A stretch of 64,000 bases of DNA from positions 1 through 64,000 of the forward strand of contig JAQWPT010000007.1 in the NCBI GenBank assembly GCA_029245245.1. The letters are read 5' to 3'. Of this stretch, positions 45,435 to 54,967 are shown piece by piece (within the stretch, counting starts at the first letter, position 1; every line of letters begins with the position of its first letter). A program made the translations under genes and the position numbers. The stretch is from Phycisphaerales bacterium (lineage in GTDB: Bacteria > Planctomycetota > Phycisphaerae > Phycisphaerales > SM1A02). A model generated the notes under the pieces. The model ran no database searches, had not been told where the DNA came from, and was given only the letters and a program-made list of their open reading frames with translations.

Positions 45435-45497
45435 GGGAGGCGATTGTAGGGGATCGCAACCGTCGCAGGGAGGACGTGGCCCGGATACACTGCGTGG

Positions 45498-46991
45498 ATG
45501 TCAACGAACACCGAAACCATCTCCGAACTGTGGCAGCATCCCCTCGTCGTCGACCCGGCGACCGCGGGTGATGACTGCGTCGTATCCATCAATCCCGCCA
45601 CCGGCGAGCCCCTCGCGGCCGTCCGCCTGCAGTCGACTTCCGACTACGAGGACGCCGTGGTCCGTGCGCAGGCCGTGCAGAAGCACTGGCGCATGCTGCC
45701 GGCTCCCAAGCGAGGCGAGATCGTCCGCCGCATCGGCAACGCGTTTCGTGAGAAGGAGCAGGAACTCGGTGCCCTGGTCACGATGGAAATGGGCAAGATC
45801 CACCCAGAGGGCGTGGGCGAAGTGGTCGAGTGCATCGACATCGCCGATTTCGCCGTCGGGCTCTCCCGTCAGCTCTATGGACTGACGATCCACTCCGAGC
45901 GTCCGCTGCACCGCATGTACGAGCAGTGGCACCCGCTGGGAATCATCGGCATCATCACTGCCTTCAACTTCCCGGTGGCCGTCTGGGCCTGGAACGCGAT
46001 GCTGGCCGCCATCTGTGGAGACGCGATGATCTGGAAGCCCAGCCTCGTGACGCCCCTGTGCGCCATCGCGATGACGAACGTCACGCACGAGGTCATGCGC
46101 AACCAGGACATCTTCAATCCGGAAGGCTGTGATCCATGCGATCTCTTCGGGCTCGTCATCGGCAGCGATGACGAGGTGGGCGAGACCATGATCGCCGACC
46201 GTCGCCTGCCGCTGATCAGCGCCACGGGATCCTGCCGGATGGGCCGGCACGTGGGCACCGCGGTCGCCAAGCGACTCGGCCGCTGCCTGCTGGAACTGGG
46301 TGGCAACAACGCGATCATCATCACCGAGAATGCCGACCTGGAACTGGTCATCCGCGGAACCCTCTTCGGGGCCGTGGGGACCGCCGGCCAGCGTTGCACG
46401 TCCACCCGTCGACTCTTCTGCCACAGCAGCGTGGTCGATTCGGTGGCCGAGCGAATGGCCACCGCCTACGAATCCGTACCCATCGGCGACCCGATGGATT
46501 CCGGAACCCTCGTGGGTCCACTCATCGGAGCCCACGCCGTCGAGGCGATGCGCAGCGCCGTTGCCGAGGCCGTCGAGCAGGGGTGCACGGTCATCGCCGG
46601 TGGCGTCGAGGCAATCGATCAACATGCCGATTCCCCGGGCTACTTCACGGCGCCGACGATCGTGCGTGTTCCCAAGGGAGCCGATCCCGCCATCGCGCGG
46701 GACGAGACGTTCGCGCCGCTGCTCTACATCTACGAGTACGACGATCTCGAGGCCGCCATCGAGCAGCAGAACTCGGTGGACCAGGGACTCTCCAGCGCGA
46801 TCTTCACCGACTCGGTCCGCATGGCCGAGCGGTTCCTGTCCCATGCCGGGTCCGACTGCGGCATCGCCAACGTGAACATCGGCACCAGTGGCGCCGAGAT
46901 CGGCGGGGCGTTCGGGGGCGAGAAGGATACCGGTGGCGGACGCGAGTCCGGTTCCGATTCCTGGAAGTTCTACATGCGGCGACAAACCTGA
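45498..46991 (+). CDS. ALDH7-type aldehyde dehydrogenase (aminoadipate-semialdehyde dehydrogenase-like)
   Basis: A 497-aa NAD-dependent aldehyde dehydrogenase. Closest to the antiquitin/ALDH7 group by '[14 protein letters not shown]', '[11 protein letters not shown]', '[12 protein letters not shown]' (nucleophile Cys300) and the end '[20 protein letters not shown]'. Family members oxidise alpha-aminoadipate semialdehyde in lysine degradation, also betaine aldehyde; the true substrate is open. Divergent from scoB across 63 bp, which probably holds both promoters. Confidence 0.92.
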   Translation: MSTNTETISELWQHPLVVDPATAGDDCVVSINPATGEPLAAVRLQSTSDYEDAVVRAQAVQKHWRMLPAPKRGEIVRRIGNAFREKEQELGALVTMEMGKIHPEGVGEVVECIDIADFAVGLSRQLYGLTIHSERPLHRMYEQWHPLGIIGIITAFNFPVAVWAWNAMLAAICGDAMIWKPSLVTPLCAIAMTNVTHEVMRNQDIFNPEGCDPCDLFGLVIGSDDEVGETMIADRRLPLISATGSCRMGRHVGTAVAKRLGRCLLELGGNNAIIITENADLELVIRGTLFGAVGTAGQRCTSTRRLFCHSSVVDSVAERMATAYESVPIGDPMDSGTLVGPLIGAHAVEAMRSAVAEAVEQGCTVIAGGVEAIDQHADSPGYFTAPTIVRVPKGADPAIARDETFAPLLYIYEYDDLEAAIEQQNSVDQGLSSAIFTDSVRMAERFLSHAGSDCGIANVNIGTSGAEIGGAFGGEKDTGGGRESGSDSWKFYMRRQT

Positions 46992-47049
46992 ACGATCAAC
47001 TGGGGCGACGATCTTCCGTTGGCCCAGGGCATCGAGTTCGGTTGAGTCG

Positions 47050-47715
47050 GTGAGCCGCGACGGGCAACGATGCATCCTCCTGCGCCGACCACCGGTGCTG
47101 TCGATCGTCGATGAGCCCTTCGTGCCCACGGGCGTCGACCCGATCGAGATCGAGGAACGCTGGCAGCGTCTGCAGCAGGCGAACCCGGCCCTGTTCGATG
47201 GGCGTGTCCTGCACGTGCTCGGTGTCCATCGCAACGGATGTGGTGGCGTGACCATGCATCTCGTGGAATCGGCCTACCGCTACGAGGCGGTGCAGTGCGA
47301 GGACTTCGACTGCGGTATCCGGACACTGGGGGTCAAGGGACTTGTTCACCATGGCGGCAAGGTGCTGCTTGGCCGCCGAGCCCAGTGGGTGCATCACTAC
47401 CCGGGGCAGTGGGAGTTCGCACCCGCCGGTGGCGTGGAACCGGGCCATGCTCCCGAGCAGGTGCTGCTGGACGAACTGAAGGAAGAGACCGGGTGCGAGC
47501 CCGCGGGCGGCCCCGTCGCCCTGGCCCTGTTGCTGGACGATACGGCCTTCAGTTGGGAACTCGTCTATTCCCTGGAGGCGACCTCCGAGGCCCTCTCGCC
47601 GGGAACCGACGAGTACTCGCAACTGCAGTGGTGCGATCCAACCGGCCTGCCTGAGCCCCTGAGCCCCATTGCTGGGCGCATGCGGTGCCTGCTGACGCCC
47701 CGGAACAGCGAGTAA
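47050..47715 (+). CDS. Nudix-fold hydrolase with a non-standard Nudix box
   Basis: A 221-aa protein from GTG 47050. The C-terminal half is a Nudix fold: 'GVKGLVHHGGKVLLGRRA', 'GQWEFAPAGGVEPG', then 'LLDELKEETGC'. In the consensus GX5EX7REUXEEXGU the EExG core is kept, but the Arg is Asp and the first Glu is His. The N-terminal ~90 residues form a separate domain, not recognised. Substrate unknown. No clear Shine-Dalgarno; the frame is open upstream inside the ALDH gene, so the exact start is uncertain. Confidence 0.8.
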   Translation: MSRDGQRCILLRRPPVLSIVDEPFVPTGVDPIEIEERWQRLQQANPALFDGRVLHVLGVHRNGCGGVTMHLVESAYRYEAVQCEDFDCGIRTLGVKGLVHHGGKVLLGRRAQWVHHYPGQWEFAPAGGVEPGHAPEQVLLDELKEETGCEPAGGPVALALLLDDTAFSWELVYSLEATSEALSPGTDEYSQLQWCDPTGLPEPLSPIAGRMRCLLTPRNSE

Positions 47716-47875
47716 CTGGATGGAAATGGACATCGTGGCCCCACCAGAGCCCCTTTCCGCAGTTCATCCAGTGTGAGCCCCCTTTTTCCTTGCAGGTTTG
47801 GACAGATGGGAGCACACTGGAATGATCCTCGGGGAGCCTTCGCTCGGCCCATTCCGAGGGAGGGGAGCATCCCCA

Positions 47876-50800
47876 GTGGATCATCTGAAGAGGGCATGCT
47901 GGTTGTTGGTATGCGCCCTGCCTTGGCTGGCAGGGTGGCAGGCCTTGGTGTGCGCTGATCTGCTTGAAGACGGCTCATGGCGAGTCAACGAGGGACTCAG
48001 TTCGACCTACGAGTATTTCGGACAGTCCACGGCCATGGTCGACGACCTGCTGCTGGTCGGCTCTCCCCGCGAGTTCGCCCGCGGCGATGGAGAGGGCCAG
48101 GCGGTGCTCTACCAGTTCTCCGATGGAGATTGGCATCGAATCCAGTCGTTCAGCGACTCCGCTTCGTGGTCGTTCGGAACAACTGTCGACATGGATGCCC
48201 AGCGAATCGTCATCAGCAGTCCGGCCGAGTCCAATGGGACTGGAGATTTCGGCGCGGTCTACGTCTACGTCCAGGGAGCGACCAAGTGGGAGCTCGATGG
48301 CGTCGTGCAAGCGGGTGCGGGCAGCTACCTGGGCCAGTTCGGCCTCGCCGTGTCCCTCGATGGCTCTTTCCTGGCCGTCGGGGAGCCGGCATGGGACGAG
48401 TCGAGCGGCGGCAACGAGGGGCGGGCCCACATCTGGCGGCTTGGAGCCAACGGTGCTTACGCGCAGTTGCAGACGGTCGAACCCGACCAGTCCGAGCGAG
48501 GGCGCGGGTTCGGCTGGAGCCTGGAGCTCGAGGGCGATGTCCTGGCGGTCGGTGGACCGAGCATCTACGGCGGAGCGATCGACGATGGAGGCCGGGCCTG
48601 GATCTTCAGGAAGAACGGTGACTACTACGAGCAGGACGCCAGGCTCGAGGCACCGGCTCCCATGGTCGACGAGCAGGAACTGTTCGGGTACAGCATTGCG
48701 CTCGATGGCACCCGGGTGGCGATCGGTCGACCCGGCAAGGACCTGGACGCGACGCACCCCAGCCATGGTTCCGTCCACCTCTACCTCGACGATGGCACCA
48801 GTTGGCTGCACGAGCAGGAAATGATCGCCGACGAACTGGGGGCCCAGCGACTGGGCACCAGCGTCGATGTATCTGCTGGTCGCGTGGTCGCAGGCATGCC
48901 AGGCGACGGCGGGTACGGCGCCGATTCCGGGGCCGTGGCCATCTTCGAGCGGACGAAGGTCGAGTGGGAACAGGCAGCCCGCATTTCGGCGATGGATGGC
49001 CAGGAGCGTGCCGAGTTTGGACACTCCGTGTGCATGTCCGGTGAGCGGGTTGCCGTCGGAGCGCCGAGTTTCGATGGCGAGACGTCCATTCGGGCGGCGT
49101 ACATCTACGATTCCACGGATGGTTGGCAGCAGCAACCCGAGGGCACGGTGGTACCGACGCTGTTCGCGGATGCGAGCATCGATCCGGTCACTCCCGTCGA
49201 TGGTGCTGCATTTGGATACCGCGTGGCGCACGACGGAGACTGGGGCATCGCCGTCGAGTTGCCCGTCGAATCCGGCAGCCTGGGCAGGGTGTCCTTCCTC
49301 CATCGCTCCGGATCGGAGTGGTCCGTCGTCCAGGTGGATGACCTTGACGACCTTGTGCCCAGCGGATCGGGTGGTTCGCTTGCATCCGTCGCCATCGACC
49401 AGAATTGGGCGATCGTGGGCCTCGGCATGCCGGTGAAGTTCGGGAACGTGCTGCTCTATACCCGGGACGGGTCGGGCACGTGGACCCTCGAGCATGTCTT
49501 CGCCAATCCCATTCCGTCAGACGATACGTTCGGAGCCACGGTCGATCTGAATCGAAACAATGAACGCGTGGTGGTGGGAAGTCCCGGAGCCGACCCGAAC
49601 GGGGTCGTCCACACCTATGCGTTGGTGAACTCCACGTGGGTGTTGGAGACCATCTCGCCCGACGACCGGGGTGAGGGCGGTGGAGGGACGCCGAGCCAGT
49701 TCTTCGGACAGGGTCTCGAGTTCCTCGGCGGAAACTGGTTGGCCATCGGCGCGCCCGGCGAGTCGGATCTCGTGGGGAAGGTGTACATCTGCAATTTCTC
49801 CGGCGGGACATGGAACCAGTTCCAGGTCATCGATGATCCAGGCCTCCCCCTGCGGGGCGCCGGGGGCACCTCGATGTTCGGGTATTCGATTTCACTGAAT
49901 TTCGATGGGTACCTGTTCATCGGCGCTCCATCCCAGTCGTTGTTTGGCGAGGGAACGGCCGGGGCTGGTTGTGTCCACGTGTTTGAGTACGACTCCGTGC
50001 AGAATGCATTCCTGCCGGCGGATTTCATCATGTCCGCGGACCCAAGAGGTGGAAGCATGTTCGGCTGGGATCTCGATCGCAGCGGCGACATGCTCGTGAT
50101 CTCCGAACCCTTCGCCGACGACCTGGCATTGAACACCGGCCGGATCTGGTTGTATGAGAAGATCCAGGTGGGGAGTGGTCGTGGCAAAGGCGGTAGCGAC
50201 GAGCCCCAGTGGATTCGAACTGCGAAACTCGTCAGCAATGAACCACTCCAAGCAGATCTGCTCGGATACACGGTCTCGCTTGCCGGCGCCTCGCTCCTGA
50301 GCAACTCCAACAATGGAGGGGGCGTAGATTCGATGTCCGGCAGGATCAAGGTTTTCGATACGCCCTTCATGTCGTTCTGGAACAGGCCCAGTGGCGGATC
50401 GATCGACGACGTGGGCGCGTGGTTGCCGGAGCCTCCGTCGGTGTCGAGGGGTGCCGTCTTCTCGACCTGGGGAGGGGCCGGGTACGACCTCTACCTCGAT
50501 GAGACCAGTGACATGACCTCGATTCGCATCGGTCTCGACCAGGTTCGCGCGGTGCCTGCCGAGGATGGCAGTACGTTCGGCACCAAGGCCGACCCGGTCT
50601 CGTTCTTCGTGGGCTGTCCCCCGGACATGTCCCAGAGCACCGCCGCCCTCTCCGGGGGTGAACTGACCATCAACGGCGACATCTCCCTCGGCTCTGACGA
50701 ACTTGCCGGTACAGTCCGGCTCGAGGATGCGGCCAAGTTGAACATCAACGGAACCTGGGCCCAGGCTTCCCGGGGTCGTCTCTCGATGACCGTGTACGAG

Positions 50801-52318
50801 GGCATGACCTCGCGGCTGGAGATTTCCGACACGCCGCAACTTGCCGGCACCCTGTCCGTCCAGGGCTCCGTGGCCGGACTCGAGGTCGGGGCCGTACTTC
50901 CCCTGATCGATTCGGGACTGGAAAGTGGTGGGTTGTCCAGCGGATTTGAACTGGCGCTCCTGCCGGGCCTGCCCGACAACCGCTGTTTCCTCCTGCACCA
51001 GGGCGGCGGATCGCGGGGCTCGACCGTGGTGTGGCTGGAAGTCATCGACCTGGCGGATCTCATCGCCTTCGACGATGACGACCCCTATGCGGTGGGTGAT
51101 GGGGCAACGGCCGTGCTGACCGCGGATCTCAACAGTGACGACTACGAGGAAATCGTCGTCGTGCTCGGTGGATCGCCAGGCAGCCTCGTGATCTTCAACA
51201 ACGATGGGGCTGGTGGATTCGCGAGCCAGGATGTCTATGCACTGGGCAACGATCCGGCCGGCCTCGCGTCCGGCGACTTCGACGGCGACGGGGACATCGA
51301 CCTGGCGGCTTCGAACTTCACTGACAATACCGTGGACATCTTCCGAAACGATGGAACAGGAATGTTCGTTCCCGACGGAACCCCACTGGCGGTCGGAGCT
51401 GGTCCGCTGGGCCTCGGAGCACGTGACCTTGATCTCGATGGGCTCGACGACCTGCTCGTCTGCTGCAGCGAGGAACGCGAGATCCAGACCTACCTTGGCT
51501 TGTCCCTTCGGGGTACCAGGGAGGCCCAGAAGGTCGACACCGACGGCAAACCCAGCAGCATCGATCCGGCCGACTACGACAAGGAGAAGAGCGGTGACGT
51601 GGGGGCCACGACGACCGAACCAGGCATGATCCTGACCATGAGCGTCAATGGCAGCGGTGAACTCGGTGAACCACAGGGCCATCCGTCCGGGCCAAAGCCC
51701 AGCAACATCAAGGGCAAGGACGTCGATGGCGATGGTGAAGGAGACTTCGTCGCCAGTGACGAAGAGGAGGGCACGGTGACGGTGCTCAAGAAGTCATCCT
51801 CCACCCGTGGCTACGATCCGCCGCTCGTGATCACGGTGGCGGCGTCCACCGGTTCGCTGACGCTCTTCGACTTTGACGTTGACGGAGATGAAGACATCGC
51901 GGTCGTGGCGACCTTGGACGACGGCAGCAGGGTCGCGAAAATGCTCCGGAATGATTCGGATCTCTACGGCGGTTCACTGCTCGTGTTCGCCGATGCCGAG
52001 GATCTTGCAACCGATGTCGACGTCCTGCTGCTGTCCAGCGGCGATCTGGATCACGACGGCGATGATGATCTCGTGGTCATCGGTGAGCGGGACCTCCGGG
52101 GAGGACGCGGCCTGGCCAGCACACTGGGGGTCTACGACAATCCGCGGTGCGTGGGCGATACCGACGGCGACCAGGTCGTCGACGTTTCCGACCTGTTGGA
52201 TGTCATCTCGAACTGGGGTGCGTGCAACGGCTGCACCTGTGACTTCAACCTGGACGGCATGGTCGATGTCATGGACCTGCTCGAGGTGATTGGTTCCTGG
52301 GGACTCTGCGCCAAGTAG
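47876..52318 (+). CDS. Very large FG-GAP/integrin-alpha-like exoprotein with dockerin-like C terminus
   Basis: A 1480-aa exported protein. GTG 47876 follows GAGGGAGGGGAG and starts a signal peptide (DHLKRACWLLVCALPWLAGW). Residues ~30-870 have repeated FG-GAP blades of the type 'FGYSIALDGTRVAIGRPGKD' and 'FGHSVCMSGERVAVGAPSF'. Around 940-1060 is a beta-solenoid-like stretch ('LTINGDISLGSDELAGTVRL'). From ~1075 VCBS/FG-GAP calcium repeats occur ('GDFDGDGDIDLAASNF', 'DLDLDGLDDLLVCC'). The last ~55 residues hold two dockerin-like loops ('DVSDLLDVISNWG', 'DVMDLLEVIGSWG'). Likely an adhesin or extracellular structural protein. Confidence 0.9.
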   Translation: MDHLKRACWLLVCALPWLAGWQALVCADLLEDGSWRVNEGLSSTYEYFGQSTAMVDDLLLVGSPREFARGDGEGQAVLYQFSDGDWHRIQSFSDSASWSFGTTVDMDAQRIVISSPAESNGTGDFGAVYVYVQGATKWELDGVVQAGAGSYLGQFGLAVSLDGSFLAVGEPAWDESSGGNEGRAHIWRLGANGAYAQLQTVEPDQSERGRGFGWSLELEGDVLAVGGPSIYGGAIDDGGRAWIFRKNGDYYEQDARLEAPAPMVDEQELFGYSIALDGTRVAIGRPGKDLDATHPSHGSVHLYLDDGTSWLHEQEMIADELGAQRLGTSVDVSAGRVVAGMPGDGGYGADSGAVAIFERTKVEWEQAARISAMDGQERAEFGHSVCMSGERVAVGAPSFDGETSIRAAYIYDSTDGWQQQPEGTVVPTLFADASIDPVTPVDGAAFGYRVAHDGDWGIAVELPVESGSLGRVSFLHRSGSEWSVVQVDDLDDLVPSGSGGSLASVAIDQNWAIVGLGMPVKFGNVLLYTRDGSGTWTLEHVFANPIPSDDTFGATVDLNRNNERVVVGSPGADPNGVVHTYALVNSTWVLETISPDDRGEGGGGTPSQFFGQGLEFLGGNWLAIGAPGESDLVGKVYICNFSGGTWNQFQVIDDPGLPLRGAGGTSMFGYSISLNFDGYLFIGAPSQSLFGEGTAGAGCVHVFEYDSVQNAFLPADFIMSADPRGGSMFGWDLDRSGDMLVISEPFADDLALNTGRIWLYEKIQVGSGRGKGGSDEPQWIRTAKLVSNEPLQADLLGYTVSLAGASLLSNSNNGGGVDSMSGRIKVFDTPFMSFWNRPSGGSIDDVGAWLPEPPSVSRGAVFSTWGGAGYDLYLDETSDMTSIRIGLDQVRAVPAEDGSTFGTKADPVSFFVGCPPDMSQSTAALSGGELTINGDISLGSDELAGTVRLEDAAKLNINGTWAQASRGRLSMTVYEGMTSRLEISDTPQLAGTLSVQGSVAGLEVGAVLPLIDSGLESGGLSSGFELALLPGLPDNRCFLLHQGGGSRGSTVVWLEVIDLADLIAFDDDDPYAVGDGATAVLTADLNSDDYEEIVVVLGGSPGSLVIFNNDGAGGFASQDVYALGNDPAGLASGDFDGDGDIDLAASNFTDNTVDIFRNDGTGMFVPDGTPLAVGAGPLGLGARDLDLDGLDDLLVCCSEEREIQTYLGLSLRGTREAQKVDTDGKPSSIDPADYDKEKSGDVGATTTEPGMILTMSVNGSGELGEPQGHPSGPKPSNIKGKDVDGDGEGDFVASDEEEGTVTVLKKSSSTRGYDPPLVITVAASTGSLTLFDFDVDGDEDIAVVATLDDGSRVAKMLRNDSDLYGGSLLVFADAEDLATDVDVLLLSSGDLDHDGDDDLVVIGERDLRGGRGLASTLGVYDNPRCVGDTDGDQVVDVSDLLDVISNWGACNGCTCDFNLDGMVDVMDLLEVIGSWGLCAK

Positions 52319-52369
52319 GCGCACCGATCTCCCACGGGAGCTCAACACGTTTTTCAATGCATGGAGTGG

Positions 52370-52690
52370 TCAGGCGACGTCGAGGCAGTCGGCGACGCTC
52401 TTGAGATCATTGACGATCTGGGGAGTCACCAGCAGCGTGAAGGTGGCACCGGGTTCCGCTACGGCGAGCTTGGTGACCCGCTTGCGGTTGACCCATTTCC
52501 GGCCGGCCCGGATGTAGGTGACGTTGTCCTTGAGTCGACGCAGGGTGGCGAGTTTGCTACGACCGTTCTGGACGCTGGTCTGCATGCCCATGAGGCGTTC
52601 GATGGTCTTGCGGCCCGCCGGAGTGCGGGGAGTGCGCTGTACGGTGAAGGTCATCGTCTGGTTGGGCGTGATCTGGTCTGCGGTCGACAT
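52370..52690 (-). CDS. Small basic protein of unknown function
   Basis: A 106-aa protein: an N-terminal part rich in Thr/Arg (TFTVQRTPRTPAGRKT), a basic centre ('RRLKDNVTYIRAGRKWVNRKR') and a hydrophobic end ('TFTLLVTPQIVNDLKSVADC'). No signal peptide, no TM, no family recognised. GGAG precedes the ATG. It stands between the FG-GAP protein (convergent) and the FHA-GspE gene (same strand, 113 nt upstream). A nucleic-acid-binding role is suggested only by its charge. Confidence 0.7.
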   Translation of the reverse strand: MSTADQITPNQTMTFTVQRTPRTPAGRKTIERLMGMQTSVQNGRSKLATLRRLKDNVTYIRAGRKWVNRKRVTKLAVAEPGATFTLLVTPQIVNDLKSVADCLDVA

Positions 52691-52803
52691 GGTCGGACTC
52701 CTGCCACCTCCAGGGATGGCCTTGTTTCGAGCCGCACAGTGTAGCAGGTGGTTCAGGAGCGGCCAAGGGCCTGTTCAGGGTGGCAGCAGGGCGGCAGTGG
52801 GGA

Positions 52804-54537
52804 TTACTCGGTCCCGGCCACCCGGTCGATCTCGTCGAAGGTGGTGTCACCCTCGGCCACGAGGTGGAATCCGTATTCTTCCAGGGAGGTGAAGAGGCCC
52901 TGCTTGGCGATCTCACGGATGCCCTGGATGGTGGGAGTCTTCATGATGACGTCCCGCATGGAATCGGAGACTTCCAGCAATTCGAAAAGTGCTCGCCGGC
53001 CAATGAAGCCCGTTCGGAGGCACTGCTTGCAGCCGGTGGGGACGAAGATCTCGGGCACACCGCCAAGTGACTGGCCCATCTTCATGTTCTGGCTCGGGGT
53101 GGGTGTGACGCCCTTCTTGCAGGTGTTGCAGAGGAGCCGGACCAGCCGCTGGGCCACGATGAGGTTCAATGCGTTGGCCACGAGGAAGGCTTCCACGCCC
53201 AGGTCCAGGAGGCGGAAGATCGCACCGATGGAATCCTTGGCATGGACGGTGGTGTAGACCAGGTGTCCCGTCATGGATGCCTGCATGGCCACGGTGGCGG
53301 TCTCGATGTCCCGGATCTCGCCGACGAAGATCACGTCGGGATCCTGCCGGAGGACCGAGCGAAGAATGCTGCCGAATGAGTTGCCCTGGTCGGAGTCGAC
53401 GGGAATCTGGGTGCACCCGTCCAGGTAGTACTCGACCGGGTCCTCGATGGTGATGGCGTTTCGCTGCTCGACGTCGATTTCGCGGATGCACGAGTAGAGC
53501 GTGGTGGTCTTGCCCGAGCCGGTGGGGCCGCAGGCAAGCAGCAGGCCTGCGTCCTTGGTCGCGATCGTCCGGAGTTTTTCATACTGCCAGGGAAGGCAGC
53601 CCAGTTCGTGCAGGCGACTCGGGGCGTTCTGGGAATCCAGGACGCGAATGACGAGTTTCTGGCCATGCACGGAGGGCGTGAGGCTGACGCGATAGTCGAC
53701 CCGGCGGCCCTTCACCGCGACGGAGAAGTGCCCGTCCTGGACGGTGTTCTTCTGGCTGGTTTCGATCTGGCAGAGGATCTTGATCAGGCCCAACAGTCGC
53801 TTGAACAACGTTTCAGAGATGTCCACGGCGCTGATCATGTAGCCATCGACACGAAGCCGGATGACTGAACCCTGCAGTTTCGGCTCGACATGCAGGTCGG
53901 TCGCCCGTACCCGGAACGAGGTGAACAGGAGCAGGCGGAGGGCCCGGATGCTTTCGCCGGCTTCCTCCTCGTTGCCGGTTTCGATGCCTGACGAGGTCGC
54001 CTGGTGCAGGGTCACACCCTTGGTGTCCACGAGGCTGATGTCGGTTTCGTCGAAGCTTCGTTCATGGCCGCCTTCGGCCATCTCCCGCAGGCGGCGTTCG
54101 TAGCCGGTCTGCACGCTTCCCGCGGCATCCGCATGGAGGTCGATGTCGAGGGTGGGGATGTTGGAGTCCAGTGGTTCGTCGAGATCATCCATGGAGGACT
54201 TGAAGTTCGGGACGTTCGAACGCTTGTTGGTGAACGTCTGGACTGGGTCGATGAACCGTATTTCCGTGGCCCCGATGCGCACGACATCTCCATTGTCCAG
54301 AGGCTGGATGTCAACGTCCTTGTTGTTGAGTTTCGTGCCGTTCCTGGAGCCCAGATCCCGGAGTTGGAAGCAACTGCTGTCATTGCCCTTCATCGGTTCG
54401 ATGACGCAGTGGTGCCGGCTTGCCCGGTCATCCTCGAGCACCAGGGTGTTGTCATCTGAGCGACCGATCGTCAACGCATCCTCGGAGAGATCGATTCGTT
54501 TGCGGCCTTGGCGTGTTCGAACTTCGATGAGTGCCAT
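52804..54537 (-). CDS. FHA-domain fused GspE/PilB-type secretion ATPase
   Basis: A 577-aa fusion. Residues ~1-100 are an FHA phosphothreonine-binding domain: 'LTIGRSDDNTLVLEDDRASR' and 'DLGSRNGTKLNN'. After a ~80-residue acidic linker comes the type II secretion / type IV pilus ATPase core: 'ATDLHVEPKLQGSVIRLRVDG', Walker A GPTGSGKTT (~336), 'DPVEYYLDGCTQIPVD', 'RSVLRQDPDVIFVGEIRD' and a zinc site with CNTC (~469) and GCKQC. It lacks the usual N1 domain that binds GspL/PilC; FHA replaces it. Function as pilus or secretion motor regulated by a Ser/Thr kinase is inference; no pilin genes lie nearby. Confidence 0.93.
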   Translation of the reverse strand: MALIEVRTRQGRKRIDLSEDALTIGRSDDNTLVLEDDRASRHHCVIEPMKGNDSSCFQLRDLGSRNGTKLNNKDVDIQPLDNGDVVRIGATEIRFIDPVQTFTNKRSNVPNFKSSMDDLDEPLDSNIPTLDIDLHADAAGSVQTGYERRLREMAEGGHERSFDETDISLVDTKGVTLHQATSSGIETGNEEEAGESIRALRLLLFTSFRVRATDLHVEPKLQGSVIRLRVDGYMISAVDISETLFKRLLGLIKILCQIETSQKNTVQDGHFSVAVKGRRVDYRVSLTPSVHGQKLVIRVLDSQNAPSRLHELGCLPWQYEKLRTIATKDAGLLLACGPTGSGKTTTLYSCIREIDVEQRNAITIEDPVEYYLDGCTQIPVDSDQGNSFGSILRSVLRQDPDVIFVGEIRDIETATVAMQASMTGHLVYTTVHAKDSIGAIFRLLDLGVEAFLVANALNLIVAQRLVRLLCNTCKKGVTPTPSQNMKMGQSLGGVPEIFVPTGCKQCLRTGFIGRRALFELLEVSDSMRDVIMKTPTIQGIREIAKQGLFTSLEEYGFHLVAEGDTTFDEIDRVAGTE

Positions 54538-54967
54538 GAAGTGTGTTGCCCTTCAGGATGAAATACTTCCAGTTCCGGCTCGTAGGAGATCGATTCTAGC
54601 ATTGGGAAATATAGTGTTCAGTGGTTGGTTTCGGTCTTGAAAGTGGATTTGAGGGTGAGGGTTCTCCGGCTTGGGAGAATCAGGACCTCATATTTCAGGC
54701 TTGGAACTGCGATTCATGACTTTGCATGCTCGTTTCCTGCCAACAACCCCATAATTCAGCCGATGGAACAGCCTTATGGGCCTTGGTGGGCCACAAATGT
54801 ATGGTGTTCAGGAGAACCGTCAGGCACTTTGGTGCGTATTTGATATCTGGTAGTTGGCGTTCCTGCCCAAGCAGGGCAGGGAGGCTGTAATCGACTGTTA
54901 TCAAGTGAGTTAGTATGTTTCGCATCGCAGGTGTTTCCCGGAGATTGGCTGCCAGAGGAGCCTTGAA
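54538..54967 (+). other. 430-bp intergenic region with two hairpins
   Basis: A non-coding gap, visibly richer in A/T than its surroundings, between the divergent FHA-GspE and beta-helix genes. It holds two perfect hairpins, TTCTCC/GGAGAA at 54662-54679 and CCTGCCC/GGGCAGG at 54862-54880, neither followed by a T-run. Promoters for both genes should be here; TAGTAT at about 54911 is a possible -10 for the plus gene, without a good -35. Short open frames inside have no convincing coding features. Confidence 0.5.

Noticed and set aside
45501-47255. A 584-codon minus-strand open frame opposite the ALDH and Nudix genes.
   Set aside because: Antisense shadow; no motifs, while the sense frames have catalytic residues.
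52329-52354. Small CTCC/GGAG hairpin and TTTTT after the FG-GAP gene.
   Set aside because: Four-bp stem and the T-run starts 9 nt past it; too weak to call.
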